Shown here: positions 1-8,575 of the stretch, piece by piece
Numbering within the stretch: position 1 is the first letter of the stretch
Layout: each line of letters begins with the position of its first letter
NCBI RefSeq assembly: GCF_947490415.1
Contig: NZ_CANLGX010000001.1
Span: forward strand, 1,037,160 to 1,101,159
Source: an uncultured Eudoraea sp.
GTDB taxonomy: Bacteria > Bacteroidota > Bacteroidia > Flavobacteriales > Flavobacteriaceae
Direction of reading: 5' to 3'
Length of the DNA stretch: 64,000 bases
Made by a program: the position numbers and the translations under genes
Notes under the pieces: generated by a model
Database searches by the model: none
Seen by the model: only the letters and a program-made list of their open reading frames with translations
Told to the model about the DNA's origin: nothing

Positions 1-1
1 G

Positions 2-706
2 ACTATTGCAAGCTCGTTGATCAGAGGAAAAATAGATTTTGGTTTATATGTGGAAATGACCGGAAACGAAACTTCATCAGTAGTAAATGAGGGAGTGCTT
101 AGACAATATATGGAACAGCTTAAGTCAATCGCAGATGGGGAAGACATAAGGCTAATGGAAATGGCACTAAGATTACCGGATGCTCTTAAAACCGATAGGG
201 AGGATATTGATGAGTCTGAATTTAAGATCATACAGGATACCTTGGAGAATGCTTTAAAAGAGATAAATGATTTTCGAACCGAAGAAGGTGTAGTACTTGA
301 AAAGGATTTTATAGAGAGAATATCTTCCATTAAGAACCTGTTAAAAAACGTCATTCTAATGGATCCGGATAGGTTGGCCACAATTCGCGAGCGATTAGAA
401 AAGGCCGTAGCAGATTTAAAGGCCGAAGTTGACGCTAACCGATTTGAACAGGAACTGATTTATTACCTGGAAAAATATGATATTACTGAAGAGAAAGTGC
501 GATTGGATAACCATTTGGATTATTTTATTGAGACCATGAAATCTGCCGACTCCAATGGTAAAAAACTGGGTTTTATCAGTCAGGAAATTGGACGAGAAAT
601 CAATACTATAGGATCTAAGGCCAATTATGCCCCGATGCAGCAGTTAGTTGTACAAATGAAGGACGAGTTGGAAAAAGTTAAGGAACAAATGCTCAATGTA
701 CTTTAA
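2..706 (+). CDS. yicC: YicC/YloC family endoribonuclease, 5' end outside window
   Basis: The open frame runs in from the left edge; the codons before the TTG at 17 stay open (T-I-A-S-S-L-I-R-G), so the N-terminus lies outside the window and the TTG is not a real start. The C-terminal half carries the family signature: DITEEKVRLDNHL, then KKLGFISQEIGREINTIGSKA. YicC proteins are RNases that act on small or structured RNAs in other bacteria; the role here is by homology only. The stop codon overlaps the start of gmk by one base (TAATG), so the two genes are probably translationally coupled. The yicC-gmk pairing is common in Bacteroidota. Confidence 0.9.
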   Translation, partial: TIASSLIRGKIDFGLYVEMTGNETSSVVNEGVLRQYMEQLKSIADGEDIRLMEMALRLPDALKTDREDIDESEFKIIQDTLENALKEINDFRTEEGVVLEKDFIERISSIKNLLKNVILMDPDRLATIRERLEKAVADLKAEVDANRFEQELIYYLEKYDITEEKVRLDNHLDYFIETMKSADSNGKKLGFISQEIGREINTIGSKANYAPMQQLVVQMKDELEKVKEQMLNVL

Positions 707-1287
707 TGAAAGGAGGTAAACTTATTATTTTTGCGGCTCCCTCGGGAAGCGGTAAAACAACAATAGTAGAACATTTATTGAAGCAGGAGGAGCTAAATCT
801 GGCATTTTCGGTTTCCGCCACTTCAAGACCAAGAAGAGGGAAAGAAAAACATGGGGTAAATTATTATTTTATGTCAATTAATGAATTTAAGCGACATATA
901 AAAAATGATGATTTTTTGGAATGGGAAGAAGTATACAGAGATAATTTTTATGGGACTTTAAAAAGTGAAGTTGAGCGTTTGTGGTCAGAGGGAAAGAATG
1001 TAATATTTGACATTGATGTTGCAGGTGGCTTGCGGATCAAAAAAAAATATCCCAATAAGACGCTGGCAGTATTTGTAAAACCACCAAGTGTGGACGAACT
1101 AAAAATCAGACTAAAAAAGCGAAGTACTGAAAGTGATGATAAAATTAATATGCGTATTGCAAAAGCTTCTGTGGAATTGGCTACTGCTCCGCAATTTGAT
1201 AAAGTAATTAAAAACTACGATTTGGATACCGCACTTGATGAGGCGCATGAGTTGGTTGCAAATTTTATTGGAGTGAAGAAAAAATAG
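706..1287 (+). CDS. gmk: Guanylate kinase
   Basis: A 193-residue protein, the normal length for this family. It phosphorylates GMP to GDP with ATP in the cytoplasm and feeds GTP and (p)ppGpp pools. The P-loop APSGSGKTT is at residues 11-19, followed by the GMP-binding segment SATSRPRRGKEKHGVNYYF. FDIDVAGGLRIKKKYP is the usual segment before the lid. The ATG overlaps the yicC stop by one base. nadD follows after about 80 bp and may be in the same transcript. Confidence 0.97.
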   Translation: MKGGKLIIFAAPSGSGKTTIVEHLLKQEELNLAFSVSATSRPRRGKEKHGVNYYFMSINEFKRHIKNDDFLEWEEVYRDNFYGTLKSEVERLWSEGKNVIFDIDVAGGLRIKKKYPNKTLAVFVKPPSVDELKIRLKKRSTESDDKINMRIAKASVELATAPQFDKVIKNYDLDTALDEAHELVANFIGVKKK

Positions 1288-1368
1288 CCCTAAAGCAGAG
1301 GGGCGTTATGAAGTCTGAGACAAATTCTATTGAAATATTATAATGGGTATAGGATATAGCAATTCTTT

Positions 1369-1953
1369 ATGAAAAAAATTGGTCTATATTTCGGGACATT
1401 CAACCCTATTCATATCGGACATTTGGTAATTGCCAATTTTTTGGTAGAGTTTTCTGATTTGGATGAAGTGTGGTTCGTGATTACTCCGCAGAGTCCGTTT
1501 AAGGTAAAAAAGACGTTACTGGATAATACCCATCGCTATCAAATGGTGTTTGAAGCTGTCAAGGATTATCCCAAACTTAAGGCAAGCCAAATTGAATTTG
1601 ATTTACCACAACCAAATTATACTATAAATACTTTGGTTCATTTAGGAGAGAAGTATGGTAAAGACTACCAATTTTGCCTCATAATGGGCGAGGATAATCT
1701 GAAAGGATTCCATAAGTGGAAGAATTATGAGGTGATATTGGAAAATCATGACATCTATGTATATCCGCGAATTTCTAATGGTTCTTCGGATCACCAATTT
1801 AGGGGACATCCAAGAGTGCATTGGGTAAATGCTCCTATTATGGAAATCTCATCCACTTTTATACGAAAACAGCATAAGCTGGGTAAAAATATCAGGGCAA
1901 TGCTGCCTGATGCAGTCTGGAATTATTTAGATGAAATGAATTTTTATAGATGA
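1369..1953 (+). CDS. nadD: Nicotinate-nucleotide adenylyltransferase
   Basis: A 194-residue nucleotidyltransferase of the NadD family. It adenylates nicotinate mononucleotide in NAD synthesis. The ATP-binding motif GTFNPIHIGH lies at residues 9-18, and the C-terminal ISSTFIR motif begins at about residue 160, as expected for NadD. The ATG at 1369 follows an AT-rich leader without a strong Shine-Dalgarno sequence, which is usual in this phylum. It is the last rightward gene of the yicC-gmk-nadD group and converges on a leftward gene. Confidence 0.95.
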   Translation: MKKIGLYFGTFNPIHIGHLVIANFLVEFSDLDEVWFVITPQSPFKVKKTLLDNTHRYQMVFEAVKDYPKLKASQIEFDLPQPNYTINTLVHLGEKYGKDYQFCLIMGEDNLKGFHKWKNYEVILENHDIYVYPRISNGSSDHQFRGHPRVHWVNAPIMEISSTFIRKQHKLGKNIRAMLPDAVWNYLDEMNFYR

Positions 1954-1958
1954 TAGTC

Positions 1959-1992
1959 AAAAAAAGGGCCTGGTATAAATTATACCAGGCCC
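1959..1992 (-). terminator. Rho-independent terminator for the leftward PepSY-like gene
   Basis: A perfect 12-bp stem (1966-1977 pairing with 1981-1992) with an AAT loop. On the minus strand the hairpin is followed by seven T residues (the A run at 1959-1965), so it terminates leftward transcription. It lies about 50 bp past the stop of the gene at 2045-2551, and may also block rightward readthrough from nadD. Confidence 0.88.
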
Positions 1993-2044
1993 TGCAAAGT
2001 AGCAACATCAGGGGTAAAATTTTGTCATCAATTAAGGACGGATA

Positions 2045-2551
2045 TTAAAGAAATTCTCCGTTCTCGCTCATCATTACTCTCATTGTTTTATCCCCATTTA
2101 CCAATTTAATCTTAAAGTTCTTTTTGGCGCCTTCTCTATCCTCATACCTTATTCGATATACATCCTTGACAATCTCCCAGCTTGGGAATCTGTCCTGTAA
2201 TGCTTTACGTACTTCATCTGGTAATGGAACATCGTTGTATTTTTCAATGGTTCTTAAAATTTTACCATCGGGACCATAAGCAGCGACTAATTTGCCATCA
2301 GGAATCACAAATGAAACAGTATAATAGTCATAATTATCCTGATAAAAATCCTTTGTTGTTACATCATAGGCTGCCGCTTTGCGTTCCAACATTTTAACAG
2401 GCACCGGAGCTTCTTTGTTATCTGTTGTACTTAAATACTTATAATTTACAGCCTCAATAACAACTTCGGATAGTTCCTCTACTTTGATCTCTTGAGAATA
2501 TGTCAGGCTGGCTATCCCAAAAGCCAATAAACCGATACAAATTTTTTTCAT
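2045..2551 (-). CDS. Secreted PepSY-like (DUF2874-type) protein, copy 1
   Basis: A 168-residue protein with a signal peptide (MKKICIGLLAFGIASLTYSQ) and a periplasmic or secreted body. The body contains the YYQDNYDYYTVSF, PDGKLVAAYGPDGKILRTIEK and VRKALQDRFPSWEIVKDVYRIRYED segments of PepSY-like/DUF2874 proteins, a fold also seen in protease-inhibitor-like domains. The ATG at 2549-2551 is preferred over an upstream TTG because it places the signal peptide at the N-terminus and gives the same length as the neighbour at 2779-3285, with which it is clearly paralogous. The biochemical role is unknown. Confidence 0.8.
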   Translation of the reverse strand: MKKICIGLLAFGIASLTYSQEIKVEELSEVVIEAVNYKYLSTTDNKEAPVPVKMLERKAAAYDVTTKDFYQDNYDYYTVSFVIPDGKLVAAYGPDGKILRTIEKYNDVPLPDEVRKALQDRFPSWEIVKDVYRIRYEDREGAKKNFKIKLVNGDKTMRVMMSENGEFL

Positions 2552-2681
2552 GGTATTACGTTTTAAAGTTAATATATAGCCTCTTTCTGGCGTTAATAGC
2601 ACAAAGATATCTTCCTTCAAAGTTTCCTGAAATGATTTGGATCAGTTGAGCTTCAGGCAAATAATCAAATTTTAAAAATTT

Positions 2682-2716
2682 AAAGGTTCTGCCGCTAGTC
2701 GTCGGACAGAACCTTT
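2682..2716 (-). terminator. Terminator hairpin between the two PepSY-like genes
   Basis: A 10-bp stem, AAAGGTTCTG (2682-2691) pairing with CAGAACCTTT (2707-2716), and the inner part can extend with CCG/CGG. On the minus strand it is followed by an AT-rich, T-containing tail. It sits about 60 bp past the stop of the gene at 2779-3285, so each of the two paralogues has its own terminator. Confidence 0.75.
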
Positions 2717-2778
2717 TTAATTTAGTCTTGAAGCTACCTGACTATGGTAACTCCAATCGGATTAAGTTAAACTGCTTC

Positions 2779-3285
2779 CTAAAGAAATTCGCCATCTTCG
2801 TTCATCTTAACCTTCATTGTTCTTTCCCCATTCTGTAATTTGAGCTTATAATGTTTTTTGGCGCCCATTTTATCTGTATAAGTAACGCGATAAACATCGC
2901 TTACTACATCCCAGTTTGGGAAACGCTCTAACAATGCTTTAGTAACAGCGCTTGGTAATTTAATGTCTTTGAATTTTTCAATAGTTCTTAAAATCTTGCC
3001 GTCAGCATCATAAGCGGCTACTATTTTGCCGTCGGGAATATAGAATTCCACGGTATAGTAGTCATAATCATCCTGATAATAGTCTTTAGTGGTTACGTCA
3101 TAAGCGGCAACTTTACGTTGCAGCATTTGAACAGGAACTGCGGCCTCTTTATTATCTGTTTGATTTAGGTATTTGTAATTCACAGCTGTAACTACAACTT
3201 CAGATAGTTCTTCCACTTTGGTAATTTGTGAATATACCTGGCTAACCAGGCCAATAGCCAATAAACTAAGAATAAATTTTTTCAT
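2779..3285 (-). CDS. Secreted PepSY-like (DUF2874-type) protein, copy 2
   Basis: A 168-residue protein with a signal peptide (MKKFILSLLAIGLVSQVYSQ), collinear without gaps with the copy at 2045-2551. Shared blocks include the KVEELSEVV segment after the signal peptide, AAYDVTTKDYYQDDYDYYTV, GKILRTIEKF, and ALLERFPNWDVVSDVYRVTY. The fold assignment (PepSY-like) is by family resemblance. The tandem arrangement and equal lengths indicate a local duplication. No catalytic motif is visible, and the substrate or partner is unknown. Confidence 0.8.
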   Translation of the reverse strand: MKKFILSLLAIGLVSQVYSQITKVEELSEVVVTAVNYKYLNQTDNKEAAVPVQMLQRKVAAYDVTTKDYYQDDYDYYTVEFYIPDGKIVAAYDADGKILRTIEKFKDIKLPSAVTKALLERFPNWDVVSDVYRVTYTDKMGAKKHYKLKLQNGERTMKVKMNEDGEFL

Positions 3286-3530
3286 AATTCCAGATTTTAG
3301 ATGTTGATAAATTTTACGCTTTGTAGCGTAACTTAGGTTAAAAGTATAAAAAGAAATATTCTAACGAAATGATCTTGGTCAGTTCAAATAAGAGGGCCCA
3401 ACAGGTTAGTAGGGCAGATATTATTCATTAAGCCACCACTAATCTGAACTTCTTTAGTGGTAATTTTAATATTTAGGCAGCCATTGTTAAAAGGGTATTT
3501 ATTTTTTGATGAACGGATCAGGAATGCTTC

Positions 3531-4256
3531 TTAGTCTTTTAACCCAGACGTTTTGGTAAGTGTATCCGTACCTAAATATTTGTCATCTTTATTGTAGTAC
3601 CATGCCCTTATTTTTGGCATTTTAATCCCGTTAATTTCCTCCAGACCATTAAGAATTATGTATTCACCATCATTTTTTTCTTCATCGTGGTAAAACTGAT
3701 AAACCTCTAGGGCATAAGTTGCGGGATCAAAATAAAAGTACCAGGTATCGTTTCCTACAGCTTCATCATAGGTAACCTTAAGCACATCATAAATTTTGCC
3801 CTTAAATGTTTTCTGATATACTTTTCTATCTAACAAGGTTCCCGGATTTTTTAACTTCATTGGCAGCCCGTATAAATAGGTGTAATAGTTTCTCATGGTT
3901 TGGGTCCGGTCGCATGTTAATCGATGTTTCGCAATTTCATCCTCAGAAACTGTTTCAGAACCATTGAGCAGAAGTTTACAATTCCCCTTATTTATAATTT
4001 GCTCTGTAATTATGTTGTCTTTATTAGTAACTAACTTAAAATATTGCTGAGGAAGATCAATGGTTATCTCACTTAACCTATCACTACTATTAGGAGTCTC
4101 CATGGTAATGAATAGTTGCCCTTTAAAATCCACCCAATTTCCTTGCGGATCGTGATAGGCTATCGCTTTGTTGAGCAATTGATTAGGTGAAAGGTCCTGC
4201 CCAAAAAGGATGGTAGTACTCCAAACGCAAAATAACAGTAAGAAAGCTTTTGTCAT
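3531..4256 (-). CDS. DUF6503 family secreted protein
   Basis: A 241-residue protein with a signal peptide ending near LFGQ (residues 1-19). The body begins with LLNKAIAYHDPQGNWVDFKG, the DUF6503 hallmark, and continues with strand-rich segments (YDVLKVTYDEAVG, WYFYFDPATYALEVYQFY, GIKMPKIRAWYYNKDDKYLGTD). The fold resembles outer-membrane lipoprotein carriers (LolA-like), but no lipobox is present and no function is established. It is transcribed divergently from the Na/Pi cotransporter, with about 100 bp between the starts. Confidence 0.8.
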   Translation of the reverse strand: MTKAFLLLFCVWSTTILFGQDLSPNQLLNKAIAYHDPQGNWVDFKGQLFITMETPNSSDRLSEITIDLPQQYFKLVTNKDNIITEQIINKGNCKLLLNGSETVSEDEIAKHRLTCDRTQTMRNYYTYLYGLPMKLKNPGTLLDRKVYQKTFKGKIYDVLKVTYDEAVGNDTWYFYFDPATYALEVYQFYHDEEKNDGEYIILNGLEEINGIKMPKIRAWYYNKDDKYLGTDTLTKTSGLKD

Positions 4257-4357
4257 GATTTGATTATTTTCTTATTACAAGGAATTACAATATCTTAAAT
4301 TTACTTAGAATTAGCTATTTGTTTACTTAAATTTAAAAAATAGACTAAAGTAGATAC

Positions 4358-6145
4358 ATGGAATACGGCTTTACAGATATTTTACAATTGATCGGCTCCC
4401 TGGGGTTATTTCTCTTTGGGATGAAAGTAATGAGCGATGCCTTGTTAAGGCTGGCAGGGAATAAAATGCGGTCTATTCTTGCAACCATGACTTCTAACCG
4501 GTTTTTAGGTATAGCAACCGGCTTTCTTATTACATCTGTAATACAATCTTCCTCTGCAACAACACTTATGGTGGTAAGCTTTTCAAATGCATCTTTACTA
4601 ACCTTGCCTGAAGCCATAAGTGTAATCATGGGTGCTAATATAGGTACTACCATTACCGCATGGCTGATTACGCTTTTGGGATTTAAGGTGAGTATGAGCT
4701 CTATAGCCCTCCCTTTGGTTGGCTTTGGCTTTATATTTACGTTTTCAGAGAAAGAGAATACAAAAAATTGGGGAGGATTTATCATAGGATTTGCAATTCT
4801 GTTTATAGGATTACAATTTTTAAAAGATGCTATGCCCAATATTGATGATAATCCGCAAATTCTTGAATTTCTCAAGCAGTACACTAATGCCGGGTTTTGG
4901 TCTGTGCTTCTTTTTTTATTAATTGGCACAATTCTCACCCTGATCATTCAGTCTTCCAGTGCTACTATGGCACTGACCTTAATAATGACAGCACAGGGCT
5001 GGATTCCATTTGAGTTAGCTGCCGCTATGGTATTGGGAGAGAATATTGGCACCACTATTACGGCCAATATTGCGGCCATTGTGGCCAATTTCCAGGCAAA
5101 AAGGACAGCAAGAGCCCATCTTATTTTTAATATTTTGGGTGTAATCTGGATGCTGGCTTTGTTTTATCCATTTTTAAGGATGATAAGTTGGACAGTGCAG
5201 GAATTGGGGTCTCCATCTCCTTTTGTAAGTGCCGCAGCTATACCAGTCGCTATTTCATTATTCCACACGGTTTTTAATATCCTGAATACATTCATTTTGG
5301 TTTGGTTTATTAAGCCCATCTCCCGATTAGTTGAAAAAATAGTACCTGAAGTTGTAGCCCCGGATATGGCAATAGAAGTACCCAAATATTTAGACAAGGA
5401 AATGTTAAAGTATCCGGAAACCGCAATTGCTTCCATAATAAAAGAAACCAAATATTTATATAAAAATGCCATTTTTGAAATTGTGGCTCATGCATTAAAT
5501 ATTCACCGGGAAGATATCATATCAGATATTAAACCGAAAACTGTAGTCAAAAAATCGACAAAGGATTTTAAAACGGATGTTCGGGCATTGTATTTAAGAA
5601 AAGTAAAAACTATTTATGGGGAAATCATAAAGTTTGCAGTACAAGCGCAAAGTAACCTTAAGTTAAATGATGACCAAAACAATCAAATAATGGAACTAAA
5701 AGTGGCTAATAGGAAAATGGTTGAAATAATTCGCAATGTCCTTGATTTGGGAAATAATGTTTCGAAATATTTAGCTTCTGATAATAAATATATTAAAAAT
5801 GCCTATGATAAGTTTAGACAAAAAATAGTTAAGGTATTACGGGTTATTTATTTGTTCCGTACTGAAAAGGAAAAAGAACAACATCATCAAAAACTCATGT
5901 TACTAAGGCAACAAGCTAAGGAGAGTATACATAAGAGCAATCTGGAAATTGACCGTTTAATTAGAAAAGACTTAATAACAACCGATATGGCTTCTTCTCT
6001 TGTGAATGACACTGACAACCTTAACAGTCTAATAAAAGAACTTATCGACGTTGCCGACATACTTTATGGCCGTTCTAGCACAACTTTTGATGAAACAAAG
6101 GCTATGGATAAAAACGAGAAGGACATCTTAGTGCCAGCAAAGTAA
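4358..6145 (+). CDS. Na/Pi cotransporter family protein with PhoU-like C-terminus
   Basis: A 595-residue inner-membrane protein. Residues 1 to about 320 hold the two inverted Na/Pi-cotransporter repeats, each with the QSSSAT motif (VIQSSSATTLMV and IIQSSSATMALT) and a GANIGTT or GENIGTT loop. The remaining 250 residues are soluble and helical, as in the PhoU-like domain of this family. It should import phosphate with sodium. It converges on the PiT gene, giving two unrelated phosphate importers side by side. Upstream, TTTACTTA occurs twice 22 bp apart (4300 and 4322), a weak version of the phased repeats seen before other genes in this block. Confidence 0.93.
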   Translation: MEYGFTDILQLIGSLGLFLFGMKVMSDALLRLAGNKMRSILATMTSNRFLGIATGFLITSVIQSSSATTLMVVSFSNASLLTLPEAISVIMGANIGTTITAWLITLLGFKVSMSSIALPLVGFGFIFTFSEKENTKNWGGFIIGFAILFIGLQFLKDAMPNIDDNPQILEFLKQYTNAGFWSVLLFLLIGTILTLIIQSSSATMALTLIMTAQGWIPFELAAAMVLGENIGTTITANIAAIVANFQAKRTARAHLIFNILGVIWMLALFYPFLRMISWTVQELGSPSPFVSAAAIPVAISLFHTVFNILNTFILVWFIKPISRLVEKIVPEVVAPDMAIEVPKYLDKEMLKYPETAIASIIKETKYLYKNAIFEIVAHALNIHREDIISDIKPKTVVKKSTKDFKTDVRALYLRKVKTIYGEIIKFAVQAQSNLKLNDDQNNQIMELKVANRKMVEIIRNVLDLGNNVSKYLASDNKYIKNAYDKFRQKIVKVLRVIYLFRTEKEKEQHHQKLMLLRQQAKESIHKSNLEIDRLIRKDLITTDMASSLVNDTDNLNSLIKELIDVADILYGRSSTTFDETKAMDKNEKDILVPAK

Positions 6146-6210
6146 AATCTACCTTAAACCAGACCTCAAGGGACTAAAATTAGGTGTGTACTTTGCTATT
6201 AAAAGTGATG

Positions 6211-8502
6211 CTAATCTGTTGTTCTTGCAAGATCAACACTGCGATCGTGCATATCATAATATAGTTCCAGTAAATTAATAGTCGCCGTCATCAAATCCTT
6301 CGTTTCTAACAGAAGTGAAAAATATAAGGTCGTGTTTTTTGGACTAGATTCTTCCGAACGGGTTCTTTGTACTTGTTTTTCAACTTTAAGAGAAACCATT
6401 TTAAATAATTCTTCCTTTTGTTGTAAAATCCTTCCAATTTCTTCAAAAGAACGATTATCAAACGCCTGTTTGGAACGGCCAAGAAGGGATTCCATTTCTT
6501 GATTTATTTCGGTAAGTTCTTTAACCTGATTATACTTTAATTTTTTGTGATTATTGTTGACATGCTTATGGGTAATTTTTGTAATGTATTCAAGAGATTG
6601 TGCAATATCCGTTAAATAGCCCAAAATATTTATATAAAAATTACTTGCCTCTATACTACTATCATCAAGATTTTTAATAAAGTAAAATAAATTGTCTCTT
6701 AAATCATCTATTTCATCCGATAATTTTACAACATTTTTCTTATTCTTTTTAAGTGTATCCAGGTCTTGCTTCGCCAAACCGTCTATACTATTTCTATACA
6801 GTTTACTACTCCTTTTAAGTACTTTAGAAATATTATGAGCACTTTCTTCTATTACACCCTGTATGGAAGTACTTTCTGATCTAATTAACATATCCTCGGC
6901 ACGTATAGCCTTGGCTTTCCGGTTATAGGAAATGTAATTTCTTGCCAACAATAAAATAGCAACAAATAGCAATACCGCAATTGCAGCTCCTTTCCCGAAA
7001 CTAATAATAGCTAAAATAATACCTGCAGCAAGGAATGCAACAATTGCAGTTGCAAACCAACCACCAATCACATTCAATACACCGGCCACCCTATAAACGG
7101 CACTTTCGCTGCCCCAGGCACGATCAGCCAGTGAAGTTCCCATAGCAACCATAAACGTAACATAGGTTGTAGATAAAGGTAATTTATAAGAGGTTGCAAT
7201 TGAAATCAGTATACCAGCTACCATAAGATTTACAGCAGCTCTAACCATATCAAAAGCTGCATATTCATGTATTTTTCCTTTGGCCAGGGCAAGTGTAGGT
7301 TTTTTAAATTGCCTGTTAATTCTTTCAAGTAGGGAATTTGGCAATACCGTTTCAGTATATCTGGATGCTAAAATTGAAAGCCTTACTAAACCTCTAGACA
7401 AGTTATTTGGTTTAAAACGTTCTTTAGCATCTCCCTCTCTTGCCAAATTAATCTCAGTATCTGCTACATATCGCGCTTTTTTTGAAAACCATAATGTGGC
7501 TACCATAACCATACCTGAAATGAACAGTAATATTGTTGGTGTAGGCACTTTTGTGGCCAATACATCCATACTAAATTCTGTGGCGGCCACACCAGAAACT
7601 GTCCACGCCTCATAAGACTGATATGCTGCAATAGGGACACCAATAAAGTTTACAAGATCATTTCCTGCAAAGGCCAGAGCCAAGGCAAACGTACCTACCC
7701 CAATAATCAATTTATATATATTAGTTTTAGTAAGTTTTACCAATATATATGACAATAAAGACCAGAATACAAAACTGACCAGAACAATGGGTAATACCTG
7801 ATTTTCCAAAAAGGTGCTAATGTTTACCCCTCCAATTAAATCGTAACTTTCACCGGCATAAGGAGTTCCTTTAATGCCCTTCATAAATATAAAATAGGTG
7901 ATTGCAGATAATGCCACACCACCAAAAAGAGCACCTACCCACTTCGATTTTTTTTCAAAATCATATGACAATAAAATACGGGATATCCATTGTACAATAG
8001 CTCCTATTGAAAATGCTACCACTACAGACAGTAAAATTCCCATGATTATCTGAAACGCCTTTGAAGTGTTTATATAATTCACTACTTCTGAGAAACTCCC
8101 ACCATCGGCACCAATTTTAATTAAAGACATGGCTACTGCAGCACCCAATAATTCAAACACAATAGATACCGTTGTAGATGTGGGCATCCCAAGAGTATTA
8201 AAGAAATCCAATAACAGGATATCCGTAATCATTACGGCCATGAAAATGAACATAATCTCATCAAAGTAAAATTCTCCCGGGTTGAAGATCCCTTTTCTGG
8301 CAACTTCCATCATCCCACTGGAAAAAATTGCCCCACAGGCAATACCCAAACTGGCCACTATCATAATTGTTCTAAAAGATATTGCTTTAGAACCAACAGC
8401 AGAATTTAAAAAATTTACTGCGTCATTACTTACGCCTACTACCAAATCTGCAATGGCAAGAGTAGCCAGTGCTATTAGCATTATAAAATAAATATTATCC
8501 AT
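6211..8502 (-). CDS. Inorganic phosphate transporter, PiT family
   Basis: A 763-residue inner-membrane permease. The N-terminal part contains the PHO4 signature (ADLVVGVSNDAVNFLNSAVGSKAIS) and GMPTSTTVSIVFELLGAAVA; the second signature region is AGNDLVNFIGVPIAAYQ. KLPLSTTYVTFMVAMGTSLADRAWG marks the second half. After about residue 560 the protein becomes a long soluble helical region, resembling PhoU-type regulatory helices, which makes it longer than classic PiT (about 500 residues). It probably forms an operon with the porin upstream (start 9784), 73 bp apart. Confidence 0.93.
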   Translation of the reverse strand: MDNIYFIMLIALATLAIADLVVGVSNDAVNFLNSAVGSKAISFRTIMIVASLGIACGAIFSSGMMEVARKGIFNPGEFYFDEIMFIFMAVMITDILLLDFFNTLGMPTSTTVSIVFELLGAAVAMSLIKIGADGGSFSEVVNYINTSKAFQIIMGILLSVVVAFSIGAIVQWISRILLSYDFEKKSKWVGALFGGVALSAITYFIFMKGIKGTPYAGESYDLIGGVNISTFLENQVLPIVLVSFVFWSLLSYILVKLTKTNIYKLIIGVGTFALALAFAGNDLVNFIGVPIAAYQSYEAWTVSGVAATEFSMDVLATKVPTPTILLFISGMVMVATLWFSKKARYVADTEINLAREGDAKERFKPNNLSRGLVRLSILASRYTETVLPNSLLERINRQFKKPTLALAKGKIHEYAAFDMVRAAVNLMVAGILISIATSYKLPLSTTYVTFMVAMGTSLADRAWGSESAVYRVAGVLNVIGGWFATAIVAFLAAGIILAIISFGKGAAIAVLLFVAILLLARNYISYNRKAKAIRAEDMLIRSESTSIQGVIEESAHNISKVLKRSSKLYRNSIDGLAKQDLDTLKKNKKNVVKLSDEIDDLRDNLFYFIKNLDDSSIEASNFYINILGYLTDIAQSLEYITKITHKHVNNNHKKLKYNQVKELTEINQEMESLLGRSKQAFDNRSFEEIGRILQQKEELFKMVSLKVEKQVQRTRSEESSPKNTTLYFSLLLETKDLMTATINLLELYYDMHDRSVDLARTTD

Positions 8503-8575
8503 TATACAAAGAGGATTAATTTGTAAATATCTAAAGTATGCATTTTTAATATATTACCTAAAGGTTATTTTTATG

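Noticed and set aside
3435..3461. Inverted repeat ACCACTAA / TTAGTGGT between the DUF6503 and PepSY-like genes
   Set aside because: Only 8 bp with an 11-base loop and no T run in the leftward direction; not strong enough to call a terminator.
4300..4329. TTTACTTA repeated 22 bp apart before the Na/Pi gene as a Pho box
   Set aside because: Spacing is two periods but the unit between does not match well; too weak to list beside the four clearer arrays.
4345..4947. 200-codon open frame antisense to the Na/Pi cotransporter
   Set aside because: It mirrors the coding frame of a well-recognised protein and has low-complexity composition without any domain.
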